DNA from: Burkholderiales bacterium
Lineage (GTDB): Bacteria > Pseudomonadota > Gammaproteobacteria > Burkholderiales > SG8-41
Direction: 5' to 3'
DNA length: 64,000 nucleotides
NCBI GenBank assembly: GCA_019635015.1
Contig: JAHCAG010000016.1
Span: 1 to 64,000, forward strand
Shown: positions 35,991 through 44,835 of the stretch, in pieces
How the letters are laid out: every line of letters begins with the position of its first letter
Position numbering within the stretch: position 1 is the first letter of the stretch
Made by a program: the position numbers and the translations under genes
Notes under the pieces: generated by a model
Seen by the model: the letters and a program-made list of their open reading frames with translations, nothing else
The model's database searches: none
What the model was told of the DNA's origin: nothing

Positions 35991-36023
35991 AAAAAAAGCC
36001 GGCGTTCGCGCCGGCTTTTTTAT
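35991..36023. terminator. Bidirectional terminator with TTCG loop
   Basis: GCCGGCG and CGCCGGC enclose a TTCG tetraloop, flanked by A-runs and T-runs on both sides. It separates the convergent dienelactone hydrolase and CoxG-like genes and can serve both. Confidence 0.9.
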
Positions 36024-36042
36024 TGCCGCGGAACAGGGCGGC

Positions 36043-36492
36043 TCAGGCCGTGCCGCCGCTGGCGCGCTTGTTGAACGCGGTGAAGAACTGCTCCGCGGTT
36101 TTTTTGGCGACGCCGTCGATCAGGCGCGCGCCGACCTGCGCCAGCTTGCCGCCGATGTTCGCCTTGACGCTGTAGCTCAGCCGCGTGGCATCCGCCTCCG
36201 GCGCGAGCCTGACCTGGGCCTCGCCCTTGGCGAATCCGGCGACGCCGCCCTGGCCTTCGAACTGCAGCGTGTAGGAATCCGGCGCCTGCACGTCAAGCAG
36301 CGTCATTTTGCCCTTGAACTTCGCGCTGACCGGGCCGACTCTGGCGGTCATGGTCAGCAGGTATTCGTTGTCGGACTGTTTTTCGATCGAGTCGCAGCCG
36401 GGGATGCAGTCCATCAGCACGGCGGTGTCGTTCAGTGCATCCCAGGTGGCCTGCTGGGGCAGGGCGATCAGCTGTTCGCCGGTCATTTCCAT
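36043..36492 (-). CDS. CoxG-like protein (SRPBCC family, CO dehydrogenase subunit G type)
   Basis: 149 residues. The start MEMTGEQLIALPQQATWDALNDTAVLMDCIPGCDSIEK is characteristic of CoxG, with the KFKGKMTLLDVQAPDSYTLQFEG motif later. CoxG recruits maturation factors of Mo-containing CO dehydrogenase-type enzymes to the membrane, but this copy lacks a long C-terminal anchor. It is divergent from an XdhC-like gene, which also serves molybdenum hydroxylases. No hydroxylase subunit lies in the window. Confidence 0.85.
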   Translation of the reverse strand: MEMTGEQLIALPQQATWDALNDTAVLMDCIPGCDSIEKQSDNEYLLTMTARVGPVSAKFKGKMTLLDVQAPDSYTLQFEGQGGVAGFAKGEAQVRLAPEADATRLSYSVKANIGGKLAQVGARLIDGVAKKTAEQFFTAFNKRASGGTA

Positions 36493-36592
36493 TGTTGCGT
36501 TTCTCCGTGTGTCCAGCTCCCGATGTTACCGCATGCGGCGCGCTACAATAGCCATCTCAGGTGCCCGGCAATGATTGGACGGAGAAATTTTC

Positions 36593-37591
36593 ATGGACAG
36601 TGTTGATCTGCAGGTAATCAGGACGGCGCGCGACTGGGTGGCCGGCGGCCATCGCGTGGTGCTGGCCACCGTCATCCGTACCTGGGGTTCGGCGCCGCGC
36701 CCGATCGGCGCGCTGTCGGCGATCCGCGGCGACGGCATGGTCGTCGGTTCGGTGTCGGGCGGCTGCGTCGAGGATGACATGATCCTGCGCGTGAAGGAGG
36801 GCAGGCTTGCCGAAAGCTTGCCGACTACTACCAAATATGGTGTATCAGCCGAGGAAGCGCAGCGCTTCGGCCTGCCCTGCGGCGGCACACTGGAACTGGT
36901 GCTGGAGCCGTTGACGGCGAAAAGCGGACTCGACGAACTGCTCGCACGCATCGAGCGTCACGAACTGGTGCTGCGCCGGCTCGACATGAAAACCGGCCAG
37001 GCAAGCACCGGGCCGGCGAAATGGCAGGACCAGCTGGTCTTCGACGACACCACGCTGCAAACCGTCTACGGCCCGCGCTGGCGGCTGCTGATCATCGGCG
37101 CCGGCCAGTTGTCGACCTATCTCGCGCAGATGGCGCAGGCGCTCGACTACCAGGTCACGATCTGCGACCCGCGCGAGGAATACAGCACCACCTTTGACGT
37201 GCCCGGCGTGGAACTGAAACGCGGCATGCCCGATGACGTGGTCACGGAGATGAACCTCGACGGCCACAGCGCGGTGGTGACGCTGACCCACGATCCGAAA
37301 CTCGACGACATGGCGCTGCTTGAAGCGCTGAAGTCACCGGCCTTCTACATCGGCGCCATCGGTTCGAAGAAAAACAACGATGCGCGGCGTGAGCGGCTTG
37401 CGGAATTCGACCTGTCGCAGGCGGAGATCGCGCGCCTGCACGGTCCGGTGGGACTGAAGATCGGCAGCAAGACGCCGCCCGAAATCGCGGTGGCGATCCT
37501 GGCCGAGATGACCGCGATCCGCAACGGCGTCGATATCGCCACATTCGTGCAGCCGCCGAAGGCGACCACCGCGGGTTGTGCTGTGGAATAA
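36593..37591 (+). CDS. XdhC family protein (molybdenum hydroxylase maturation factor)
   Basis: 332 residues. The N-terminal XdhC/CoxI domain carries VIRTWGSAPRPIGA and VGSVSGGCVEDDM, with the conserved cysteine. The C-terminal Rossmann-like domain carries LLIIGAGQLSTYLAQMAQAL and ICDPREEY, then GAIGSKKNN. Such proteins deliver sulfurated molybdenum cofactor to xanthine-dehydrogenase-type enzymes. The ATG at 36593 has GGAG at the right distance; a TTG at 36575 is in frame. Divergent from coxG. Confidence 0.88.
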   Translation: MDSVDLQVIRTARDWVAGGHRVVLATVIRTWGSAPRPIGALSAIRGDGMVVGSVSGGCVEDDMILRVKEGRLAESLPTTTKYGVSAEEAQRFGLPCGGTLELVLEPLTAKSGLDELLARIERHELVLRRLDMKTGQASTGPAKWQDQLVFDDTTLQTVYGPRWRLLIIGAGQLSTYLAQMAQALDYQVTICDPREEYSTTFDVPGVELKRGMPDDVVTEMNLDGHSAVVTLTHDPKLDDMALLEALKSPAFYIGAIGSKKNNDARRERLAEFDLSQAEIARLHGPVGLKIGSKTPPEIAVAILAEMTAIRNGVDIATFVQPPKATTAGCAVE

Positions 37592-37597
37592 AAATAT

Positions 37598-37618
37598 CAA
37601 TAAAAACAACTAGTTATA
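37598..37618 (+). repeat. AT-rich dispersed motif downstream of the XdhC gene
   Basis: CAATAAAAACAACTAGTTAT begins 7 bp after the xdhC-like stop codon, in sense orientation. Related to the copies at 28975, 30375, 47479, 57027 and 62546. Confidence 0.55.
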
Positions 37619-37644
37619 TAATTTCTTGCGGGTGATGGTGGATT

Positions 37645-37663
37645 GAATGATAATGATTCCTGT
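37645..37663 (+). promoter_or_regulatory. Fur box upstream of bfd
   Basis: GAATGATAATGATTCCTGT matches the Fur consensus (GATAATGATAATCATTATC) in its left part. Its core AATGATTCCT is shared with the site before the Fiu-type receptor (38648-38668). Iron-replete repression of bfd is expected. Confidence 0.75.
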
Positions 37664-37687
37664 TAGCAAGGAGTCATTGTCCCCGTC

Positions 37688-37885
37688 ATGTATATCTGTG
37701 TCTGCAACGGCATCAACGAGCGCGATATCCGCAGTGCGGTGGATGCCGGCGCCCGTACCCTGGGCGACCTGCAGCGTGAGCTCGGTGTAGCCTCCGGTTG
37801 CGGTCAGTGTGCCGGGGAGGCGCAATGCCTGCTGCGCGAATCGCACCGTGACTGCGCGTTCGGCGCACAGCTGCAGCCGGCCTGA
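37688..37885 (+). CDS. bfd: Bacterioferritin-associated ferredoxin
   Basis: A 65-residue [2Fe-2S] Bfd. The four cysteines are at MYICVCNGINERDI and GCGQCAGEAQ. Bfd passes electrons to bacterioferritin to release stored iron when iron is scarce, which fits the Fur box upstream and the nearby bfr gene. Confidence 0.93.
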   Translation: MYICVCNGINERDIRSAVDAGARTLGDLQRELGVASGCGQCAGEAQCLLRESHRDCAFGAQLQPA

Positions 37886-37965
37886 GGTTGCTCCCGGTTC
37901 TGCTGCTTAGCAATCCTGCAACTGATCGTTGCGAACGGGAAGCAGTTGCATTCCTGCGGCCGGTC

Positions 37966-37994
37966 TTGGTCGCGCCGCATCGCTGTGCTAGCCT
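37966..37994 (+). promoter_or_regulatory. Candidate promoter of bfr
   Basis: TTGGTC at 37966-37971, a 17-bp spacer and TAGCCT at 37989-37994, about 30 bp before bfr. The match to sigma70 consensus is moderate. Confidence 0.35.
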
Positions 37995-38024
37995 CGATCA
38001 ACATCACTCATGCCGGAGGCTGCG

Positions 38025-38507
38025 ATGAAAGGCGATAAAAAAGTCATCACCCATCTCAACAAGATCCTGACCAACGAACTCACGGCGATCAACCAGTATT
38101 TCCTGCATGCACGCATGTTCAAAAACTGGGGGCTGAAGAAACTCGGCGACCACGAGTATCACGAGTCGATCGACGAGATGAAACACGCCGACAAACTGAT
38201 TGAACGCATCCTGTTTCTTGAAGGCCTGCCCAACCTGCAGCAGCTGAACAAGCTGATGATCGGCGAGAACGTCAAGGAATGCCTGGAGTGCGATCTCAAG
38301 GCGGAGATGCACGGCCATCCGATGCTGAAGGACGCCATCGCCTGCTGCGAGGAGGTCGGCGACTACATCAGCCGCGAACTGTTCGAAGACATCCTCGAAT
38401 CCGAGGAAGAGCACATTGACTGGATCGAGACCCAGCTCGACCTGATCGGCAAGGTTGGCATCCAGAACTACATGCAGTCGCAGATGGGTGAGGGCAGTCC
38501 TTCCTGA
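38025..38507 (+). CDS. bfr: Bacterioferritin
   Basis: A 160-residue bacterioferritin. The start [31 protein letters not shown] holds the first ferroxidase glutamate. [30 protein letters not shown] contains the metal-site EMKHAD motif and the haem-liganding methionine region. [20 protein letters not shown] completes the site. An ATG at 38010 is in frame, but 38025 has GGAGG upstream and gives the standard length. It stores iron as a 24-mer. Confidence 0.95.
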   Translation: MKGDKKVITHLNKILTNELTAINQYFLHARMFKNWGLKKLGDHEYHESIDEMKHADKLIERILFLEGLPNLQQLNKLMIGENVKECLECDLKAEMHGHPMLKDAIACCEEVGDYISRELFEDILESEEEHIDWIETQLDLIGKVGIQNYMQSQMGEGSPS

Positions 38508-38615
38508 GGTTCACGGCCGGCGCGTCAGGCCGGCGTTTCCTTTCCTGCGCGCTCGCGCAGTCTTCGTCGGCGTCATCTCGGACTCCTGCGACAGTCCATG
38601 AAGTTGCGACGGTCG

Positions 38616-38668
38616 TTGCCAAATGTAGCGGCATTTGGATATAATTTGAGAATGATTCCTATTAAATA
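38616..38668 (+). promoter_or_regulatory. Promoter and Fur box of the Fiu-type receptor
   Basis: TTGCCA at 38616-38621, 18-bp spacer and TATAAT at 38640-38645 form a strong promoter. GAGAATGATTCCTATTAAAT at 38648-38667 is a Fur-like site lying at the expected transcription start. The AATGATTCCT core repeats the bfd site. Confidence 0.8.
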
Positions 38669-38776
38669 ATTCTAAAATTTAGTTAATTAGTTGATTTAAA
38701 AGGAAAAATAAAAGCAAGCTACGGATCATTGTCCCAGCCAGCCACTGTCCAGCAATTAAAAAAGGGAGATGTTGGC

Positions 38777-41137
38777 ATGACCTGGTTCAAGGATTCCGGC
38801 AGTAATCGTTCTGTACCTTTCGACGCATTGGCCGGCGCGGCGCCCGCACTGAAGAAAAGCCGCATCGCGCTGAGCGTATCGGCTGCCATGGCTGTTTTTA
38901 TGCCGCTGCACCTGATGGCGCAGGAAAAGGCGGATGTCGTGCCCAAGGAGCAGGAATTGCCGGCGGTCAGGGTGCAGGCCACGGCCATTGATCCCAACCC
39001 CAATGCCGAGCCTGGCGTGCCGTACAAGGCTAAAACCTCCGGTGACGAACGCCACAAGCGTCCGCTGGCGGAAACACCGCAGAACATCACGGTCATCACC
39101 AAGACGGCGATCGATGATTCCGGCAGGACCGACCTGCGCCAGATCCTCAGCGCGCAGCCGGGTATCACGCTGGGCACCGGTGAAAACGGCAACGCCTTCG
39201 GTGACCGCTACATCATCCGCGGCCAGGAGGCGCGCAGCGACGTCTTCGTCGATGGTCTGCGTGATCCCGGCATGACCACGCGCGAGAGTTTCGCCATCGA
39301 GCAGCTGGAAATTTCCAAGGGGCCGAACTCCAGTTTTGCCGGCCGCGGTACCGCCGGCGGCGCGATCAACGCGATCACCAAGGCGGCGACGCTGGATTAC
39401 GACTTCACCCGGTTTTCAACTGCATTCGGCACCGACAAGCATGTCCGGCTGACGGGCGATGCGAACAAGGTGCTGAGCGAGCAGTTCGCGTTGCGCGTGA
39501 ACGCCCTGTACGGCGATGAAGGCATACCGGACCGCGCGCCGACGAATCGCCGGCGGAACGGCCTGGCGCTGTCCGGGCTCTACCAGGTGAACAGCGATCT
39601 GAGCGTCGTTCTGGATTATTACGGCTTGCGTGCGAAGGACAATCCTGATCTCGGCAGTTATCTGACAGGCGCCCTGCCGAACCGGGTGCCGGCGAAGAAC
39701 GTGCCGGTTTTTGCGCAGAAGCAGGACTTCCAGAATTCCGATGTGGATACCGTGACCGGGCGCATCAAATTCAGGATTGCTCCCGACCTGCGGTTGACCA
39801 ATGCAACCCGTTACGGCACATCCGACAACGGCTACGTGGTGACCGGCACCAATGGCGCGACGACAGGCGTCAACAACCCCGGCGGCGTCTATCCCACGAG
39901 CACGCTCAGCACCCATCAGGGCTGGCAGGAAGTGCAGTATTTTGCCAACCAGACGAACCTGCACTGGGATGCCAGCCTGTTCGGCAAGTTGCACCAGCTC
40001 ATCTTCGGCCTTGAATACACCGACCACAGGGTTCTCAACGGCGTGTACAACGTGGCCAATTCCGGGCAGAACTGCATTACCGGCGGCGGCGTGACACTGA
40101 ACGCCTGGTGTACGAGAGGCCCCAATGGCGCCCCGGTGAACGGGCTGAACACCCTCATGAACCGCAATATCACCAAGGGTTTCTGGGACCAGGACTGGCA
40201 GGTCAAGACAGTATCCGCCTATGTCATGGATACCGTCGATCTGACCAGGCACTGGACCCTGTTCGGCGGGCTGCGTGCCGACCGCTTTGACTTCAGCCTG
40301 CTGACCCGCAGCAACGCCGGCGCGATTGCGTCATACGGCTACAGCGACACCCTCGTCGATGGTCATGCCGGCATCAGTTACAAGGTCAGCCCGGCCGGCA
40401 TGATTTATTTCAGTTACGCCACTTCCAGCGACATCAACGGTGGCGAGTCCGACGTCGGCACCAACAGCGGCTACGGCGGCGTGATCATCCTCAACGGCCA
40501 GGTTGCCGGCGCGAAGCCTGAAAAATCGCAGTCCCTGGAACTGGGCACCAAATGGAACATGTTCGACGACAAGCTGCTCGCGACTGCGGCGGTGTTCGAG
40601 GTGACCAAGTCCGATGTGATGGAGGGCAACGGTTATACCGCCACAGGCACCTTCAATTCGGCCAAGAACCAGGTGAGGGGCGTCGAATTCGGGCTGACCG
40701 GCAATCTGACGCCGAAGCTGACGGCGCAGGCCGGCGCGACCTTCATGAAAGCCAGGGTTCTCCAGTCGGCGACACCTGCAAGGGTCGGCAAGACGCTCAG
40801 CAACTTTGCCGACCGGTCGGCCACGGCGCAGCTCAAGTACCAATTCACCCCCGAGTTTTCTTTTGGCGGCGCGGCAAGATACGAGAGCGGAAAATATGCC
40901 GGACAGCCCGATACGGCGCCCGGCCTGAATGCCGCCGGCGCCTATACCCAGCCCATTCCCTCGTACACGGTGTTCGATTTGTTCGCGACCTACCGCTTCG
41001 ACAAAAAGCTGGAGGCGCGGGTCAACGTGCTGAACGTGGCCGACAAGGATTTCTACCTTGCCGGGTACCAGTCGGGGGCTTTCCTCTACAAGGGTGATGC
41101 CCGTGCCGTGCGGGTGACGCTGAATTATGAGTTCTGA
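38777..41137 (+). CDS. fiu: TonB-dependent catecholate siderophore receptor, Fiu-like
   Basis: A 786-residue outer-membrane receptor. The signal sequence (ALSVSAAMAVFMPLHLMAQ) follows a long basic leader. A TonB-box-like stretch (ELPAVRVQATA) precedes the plug domain (ETPQNITVITKTAIDDSGRTDLRQILSAQPGITLGTGENGN), and the barrel ends with ...AVRVTLNYEF. The plug resembles Fiu/PiuA-type receptors for monomeric catecholates. The ATG at 38777 has GGGAG 8 bp upstream; an alternative TTG lies at 38729. Next come an FMN oxidase and a PiuC-type hydroxylase, the usual partner of Fiu. Confidence 0.88.
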   Translation: MTWFKDSGSNRSVPFDALAGAAPALKKSRIALSVSAAMAVFMPLHLMAQEKADVVPKEQELPAVRVQATAIDPNPNAEPGVPYKAKTSGDERHKRPLAETPQNITVITKTAIDDSGRTDLRQILSAQPGITLGTGENGNAFGDRYIIRGQEARSDVFVDGLRDPGMTTRESFAIEQLEISKGPNSSFAGRGTAGGAINAITKAATLDYDFTRFSTAFGTDKHVRLTGDANKVLSEQFALRVNALYGDEGIPDRAPTNRRRNGLALSGLYQVNSDLSVVLDYYGLRAKDNPDLGSYLTGALPNRVPAKNVPVFAQKQDFQNSDVDTVTGRIKFRIAPDLRLTNATRYGTSDNGYVVTGTNGATTGVNNPGGVYPTSTLSTHQGWQEVQYFANQTNLHWDASLFGKLHQLIFGLEYTDHRVLNGVYNVANSGQNCITGGGVTLNAWCTRGPNGAPVNGLNTLMNRNITKGFWDQDWQVKTVSAYVMDTVDLTRHWTLFGGLRADRFDFSLLTRSNAGAIASYGYSDTLVDGHAGISYKVSPAGMIYFSYATSSDINGGESDVGTNSGYGGVIILNGQVAGAKPEKSQSLELGTKWNMFDDKLLATAAVFEVTKSDVMEGNGYTATGTFNSAKNQVRGVEFGLTGNLTPKLTAQAGATFMKARVLQSATPARVGKTLSNFADRSATAQLKYQFTPEFSFGGAARYESGKYAGQPDTAPGLNAAGAYTQPIPSYTVFDLFATYRFDKKLEARVNVLNVADKDFYLAGYQSGAFLYKGDARAVRVTLNYEF

Positions 41138-41172
41138 CCGATTGTTGCACGGATAATTTCCAACTGGATGTG

Positions 41173-41195
41173 ATGCCGGGTCAAGTGCCCGGCAT
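41173..41195 (+). terminator. Hairpin between receptor and FMN oxidase genes
   Basis: ATGCCGGG (41173-41180) pairs with CCCGGCAT (41188-41195), followed by TTTC. A weak terminator or attenuator that could lower expression of the downstream genes. Confidence 0.55.
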
Positions 41196-41200
41196 TTTCA

Positions 41201-42349
41201 ATGATGAATCAGCCGCTGTCGCCGCCGCACCTTTCAAGCGTGATCCCGCCGGGAATTCATTGCGCCCTCGATTATGCAGTCATGGCGCCGCAATTCATTC
41301 CCGGCCCGGTTTTCGAATACATCGCGGGCGGCAGCGGACAGGGCGGCACGGCGGCGGCCAATGCTGCCGCTTTTGCCGGCTGGGCGGTGTATCCCCGTTT
41401 GCTGCGCGATGTGGCGGCAGGGCATACGAAGGTGACTCTGTCCGGCGCGGAATTGCCGCATCCATTGCTGCTGGCGCCGGTGGCATTGCAGAAACTGGTG
41501 CATCCGCTGGGCGAGCTGGAAACGGCGCGTGCGGCGGAAGCCGCCGGGAGTTGCATGATCGGCAGCACGCTTTCCTCGTTCAGCCTGGAGGAGATTGCAC
41601 GGTCTGCCGGACCGGCGAAATGGTTCCAGCTTTATCTGCAGCCGCAACGCGAATCCACGCTGGATCTGGTGAGGCGGGCCGAGGCGGCCGGTTATGACGC
41701 TGTTGTGCTGACGCTGGATGCGGTCATCCAGGTGGCGAGCCTGCGCGCGCTGCGCGCGGGATTCCGCATGCCTGACGATGTCGTGCCCGCCAACCTGAAG
41801 GATTATCCGCGGCCCGGCCAGCGCCGGCCCGACGCAGTGCAAAGCAGGGTATTCCAGGGTGCAATGCGTGACGCGCCAACCTGGGGGGACCTGGAATGGC
41901 TGTTGTCGCAAACCACCTTGCCGGTGTGGATCAAGGGCGTATTGCACCCGGAGGATGCCCGTGCACTGAAGGCGCGGGGAGTCGCGGGGCTGGTGGTATC
42001 GAATCACGGCGGTCGCGGACTCGATGGCGCGCCGGCAAGCCTCGATGCCATCGCGGCAGTCCGCGCCGCAGTGGGGCCCGATTATCCGCTGCTGCTGGAC
42101 GGCGGCATCCGTTCCGGAAGCGACGTGTTCAAGGCGCTGGCGCTGGGGGCCGATGCCGTCCTAGTCGGGCGTCTGCAGGTCTATGCCCTGGGTGTGGCCG
42201 GTGCACTCGGTGTGGCACACATGCTCAAACTGCTGCTTGAGGAACTGGAGGTTTGCATGGCGCTGGCGGGCTGCGCCACGCTGGCCGATATACACCGGTC
42301 CTCACTGCTGCGGGTTTCAGAATCACCAACCCCGGAAGGAAGTCCGTGA
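41201..42349 (+). CDS. FMN-dependent alpha-hydroxy acid oxidase/dehydrogenase
   Basis: A 382-residue protein of the L-lactate/glycolate oxidase family. The FMN and active-site residues are conserved: Asp in LTLDAVIQV, Lys in [12 protein letters not shown], His and Arg in [11 protein letters not shown], and the phosphate-binding [20 protein letters not shown]. It oxidises a 2-hydroxy acid to a keto acid. It overlaps the PiuC-type gene by 1 bp and follows the iron receptor, so it is likely part of the iron regulon. The substrate is unknown. Confidence 0.85.
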   Translation: MMNQPLSPPHLSSVIPPGIHCALDYAVMAPQFIPGPVFEYIAGGSGQGGTAAANAAAFAGWAVYPRLLRDVAAGHTKVTLSGAELPHPLLLAPVALQKLVHPLGELETARAAEAAGSCMIGSTLSSFSLEEIARSAGPAKWFQLYLQPQRESTLDLVRRAEAAGYDAVVLTLDAVIQVASLRALRAGFRMPDDVVPANLKDYPRPGQRRPDAVQSRVFQGAMRDAPTWGDLEWLLSQTTLPVWIKGVLHPEDARALKARGVAGLVVSNHGGRGLDGAPASLDAIAAVRAAVGPDYPLLLDGGIRSGSDVFKALALGADAVLVGRLQVYALGVAGALGVAHMLKLLLEELEVCMALAGCATLADIHRSSLLRVSESPTPEGSP

Positions 42350-43032
42350 TGCCGATGGTCATTGCGCAGGTGCTGGGCAAGGACGAGGTGCGGCAGTTTC
42401 GCGCGCGCCTTGATGTTGCGGACTGGCAGGATGGACTGAAGACGGCCGGTACGCTGGCCCGCGGTGCGAAACGGAATCTGCAGCTTGATGATGATTCCGA
42501 ACTGGCAGTGAGCCTGGGGAACCATGTCCTGCGCAGGCTGGGCGACACGCCGCTGTTTGTTTCTGCTGCACTGCCAAGCCGGATTTATCCGCCGAAGTTC
42601 AACTGTTATACCGGCGGCGGTACCTATGGCGCCCATATCGACAGCGCGGTGATGCAGATTCCGGGCACCGGCATCACGGTACGCAGCGACCTGTCGGCAA
42701 CCCTGTTCCTGTCGGAGCCGGATGAGTATGACGGCGGAGAACTGGAGATCGACAGCGCATCAGGGCGGCAGACCATAAAACTTCACGCCGGCGACATGGT
42801 GCTTTATCCGTCCACCAGCCTGCACCGTGTCGCGCCGGTGACCCGCGGGGCGCGGATCGCCTCGTTTTTCTGGATCGAAAGCCTGGTCGGCGACGAAGGG
42901 CGGCGCGCGCTTTTGTTCGAACTGGACCGGACCATCCAGTCGCTGACCCCGTCGGTGCCTGACGGAGACCGCAATCTGCTCCGATTGACCGGGATTTATC
43001 ACAACCTGCTGCGGCGCTGGGCAGTGACCTGA
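42349..43032 (+). CDS. piuC: Fe(II)/2-oxoglutarate-dependent PKHD-type hydroxylase (PiuC/YbiX)
   Basis: 227 residues, as in YbiX/PiuC. Iron ligands are His and Asp in [12 protein letters not shown] and the distal His in [12 protein letters not shown]; the 2-oxoglutarate arginine is in [11 protein letters not shown]. The ATG at 42349 overlaps the previous stop. In many proteobacteria this gene is next to a Fiu/PiuA-type receptor and is iron-repressed; its substrate is not settled. Confidence 0.92.
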   Translation: MPMVIAQVLGKDEVRQFRARLDVADWQDGLKTAGTLARGAKRNLQLDDDSELAVSLGNHVLRRLGDTPLFVSAALPSRIYPPKFNCYTGGGTYGAHIDSAVMQIPGTGITVRSDLSATLFLSEPDEYDGGELEIDSASGRQTIKLHAGDMVLYPSTSLHRVAPVTRGARIASFFWIESLVGDEGRRALLFELDRTIQSLTPSVPDGDRNLLRLTGIYHNLLRRWAVT

Positions 43033-43052
43033 GATCCCGCACCGGCACCCCG

Positions 43053-43319
43053 TCAGTGACGGAGCTGCTGCTGGCGGCCGAGCGCGGTGCGCATCTCGAC
43101 CATCGCGCTCCATTCCGCCGCCGAGCGGCCGGCGGCGTCGCGGACGACATCCGGGAAACGCGCATCCGCAGCGACTAATCGCAGGTGCGCGGCGATGGAG
43201 TCGGCCATGGTCCGGCAATCGACCATCGGGAACCGCACCAGCATCTGCAGCAGGGCCGCGATGGCGTAATCCGGATTCTTCGAATAGTCGGGGTGGGGCG
43301 TGTGTCTGGCGGGTGGCAT
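43053..43319 (-). CDS. Small hypothetical protein, paralogue of the 43997-44284 product
   Basis: 88 residues from the ATG at 43319, which has a perfect SD (AGGAGGA) 7 bp upstream. The helical body contains RFPMVDCRTMADSIAAHLRL. A similar pattern, R-(F/Y)-x4-C-x7-A-x-H-x2-L, occurs in the small protein on the other side of the S4 paralogue. It ends 21 bp from the PiuC gene, tail to tail. Probably the last gene of the tonB operon. Function unknown. Confidence 0.7.
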   Translation of the reverse strand: MPPARHTPHPDYSKNPDYAIAALLQMLVRFPMVDCRTMADSIAAHLRLVAADARFPDVVRDAAGRSAAEWSAMVEMRTALGRQQQLRH

Positions 43320-43347
43320 GGCCAAGTCCTCCTGGAAGTTTGTGGAG

Positions 43348-43962
43348 TCACATGCGCTGGGTGTAGTACTCGATGACCTGCTGGATCTCGACAGGGAAGG
43401 GCACTTCGTCGGGCATCGGCAGCCGGGTCATGCGGGCGCTCTGTTTCGTTTCGTCAAAGCTAAGCCATTCCGGCCTTTCCAGTGCCGGAGCCGCCAGCGC
43501 TTCGATCACCGACGGGATTTTGCGCGCCCGGTCCCTGATCGTTATCTCATCGCCGGCGCGGATGCGGATCGAGGCGATGTTGGCGGCGCGACCGTTGAGC
43601 AGAACATGGCTGTGGTTCACCAGCTGGCGCGCCGCGATCAGCGTTGGCGCGAAGCCGGCGCGGAATACGAAGTTGTCGAGCCTGCGTTCGAGCAGTTCGA
43701 GCATCGTCTCGCCGGTGTTGCCCTTGGTGCTGCGGGCTTCGGCCATGAGACGACGCATCTGCCGTTCGGAGAGCCCGTAGTTGTATTTGAGTTTCTGTTT
43801 CTCCCGGAGCTGCTTGCCGAATTCCGACTTGCGCGTTGCGAACAGCTTCGCGCCGTGCTGCCCCGGCGGATTGGGGCGGTTTTCGATCGACTTGCGCGAC
43901 AGTCCCGGCAGTTCGGTGCCGAGGGCGCGCATGACTTTGAGGCGGGGACCGGTATAACGCAT
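43348..43962 (-). CDS. rpsD: Ribosomal protein S4 paralogue in the tonB locus
   Basis: A 204-residue S4 protein with complete architecture. The N-terminal region reads MRYTGPRLKVMRALGTELPG and lacks zinc cysteines. NPPGQHGAKLF and LREKQKLKYNYGLSERQMRR follow. The S4 RNA-binding domain is RLDNFVFRAGFAPTLIAARQLVNHSHVLLNGR. The normal rpsD lies in the alpha operon with rpsK and rpoA, but here it follows tonB-exbB-exbD and two small genes. It is probably an additional copy. The frame opens earlier, but the ATG at 43962 starts the S4 sequence. Confidence 0.88.
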   Translation of the reverse strand: MRYTGPRLKVMRALGTELPGLSRKSIENRPNPPGQHGAKLFATRKSEFGKQLREKQKLKYNYGLSERQMRRLMAEARSTKGNTGETMLELLERRLDNFVFRAGFAPTLIAARQLVNHSHVLLNGRAANIASIRIRAGDEITIRDRARKIPSVIEALAAPALERPEWLSFDETKQSARMTRLPMPDEVPFPVEIQQVIEYYTQRM

Positions 43963-43996
43963 GGCATGGATTCCTGGTTTCTGGTTTGCAGTGGTT

Positions 43997-44284
43997 TCAG
44001 TGCAGCGGACCGGCGGCGACCTCCGGCGCACCGGAGATCATTGCTTTGCGCATGAGCTGTTCACGCTCCGCGCCGATGCGTTCCCAGTCGGCCCGCAGCC
44101 TGCGGCAGGTTTCGCGCAGGCCCCCGGTCAGCGACGGGTCGGGGTAGTTTGCGATCAGTTCAAAGTGCTGCGCCACCAGGCGGCATATCCGGGGGCAGCC
44201 GCTTTGTGCATAACGGGTGGCGAGATATAGCGCCGCGGTGTAAAGCGTTGCGGTGCAGTGAGGTGCTGATGGCTGGTCTGGCAT
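43997..44284 (-). CDS. Small hypothetical protein between exbD and the S4 paralogue
   Basis: 95 residues from the ATG at 44284 (GGGAG upstream). Helical, with RYAQSGCPRICRLVAQHFEL resembling the 43053-43319 product and a Trp in RADWERIGAEREQL at a similar place to its AEWSAM. It is 124 bp after exbD and 34 bp before the S4 paralogue. No known domain. The shared pattern suggests two diverged copies of one small-protein family in this operon. Confidence 0.7.
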   Translation of the reverse strand: MPDQPSAPHCTATLYTAALYLATRYAQSGCPRICRLVAQHFELIANYPDPSLTGGLRETCRRLRADWERIGAEREQLMRKAMISGAPEVAAGPLH

Positions 44285-44408
44285 CGTGGTTCTCCCTGGT
44301 GATTGCTGCAAATGACCGGGGCTGGCTGGCGCACGACGCGCAGGCTGGCGACGCTGCTTGTCCGGTGTTATGCCCTGTTTGCGGCCTGTTCCGGCGTGGC
44401 GCGGAGGT

Positions 44409-44834
44409 TCACTGGAAATCCGTTCCCGGCTCGGTGACGAAACCGATCTTCGCCAACCCGGTGCGCCCGGCGGCCGCCATCACGCGGGCGACGTGCCGGT
44501 ATTCGGTGATGCGGTCGGCGCGGATGTGCACCTCCGGCTGCGGCTCGATGGCAGCGGCGGCGGTCATGCGCGCCTCCAGCGTTGCCATGTCCACCTTTTC
44601 GCCGTTCCAGTAGACGTCGCCCTCGGCGCGGATGCCGAGCTGGATGTTGTCCGGCTTCGTAGGGTTGGGCTGGCTGGAGGCGCGCGGCAGGTCGATCTTC
44701 ACCGCGTGGGTCAGCAGCGGCGCGGTGATGATGAAAATCACCAGCAGCACCAGCATCACGTCGATCAGCGGCACCATGTTGATTTCCGCCATCGGCGTGC
44801 TGTCGCCGGTCTTGTTGAATCCGCCGAAAGCCAT
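44409..44834 (-). CDS. exbD: Biopolymer transport protein ExbD
   Basis: A 141-residue ExbD. The single helix has the essential aspartate (MAEINMVPLIDVMLVLLVIFIITAPL). The periplasmic part includes VHIRADRITEYRHVARVM. With ExbB it forms the proton-driven motor that energises TonB. It starts 1 bp after the exbB stop. Confidence 0.95.
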   Translation of the reverse strand: MAFGGFNKTGDSTPMAEINMVPLIDVMLVLLVIFIITAPLLTHAVKIDLPRASSQPNPTKPDNIQLGIRAEGDVYWNGEKVDMATLEARMTAAAAIEPQPEVHIRADRITEYRHVARVMAAAGRTGLAKIGFVTEPGTDFQ

Positions 44835-44835
44835 C

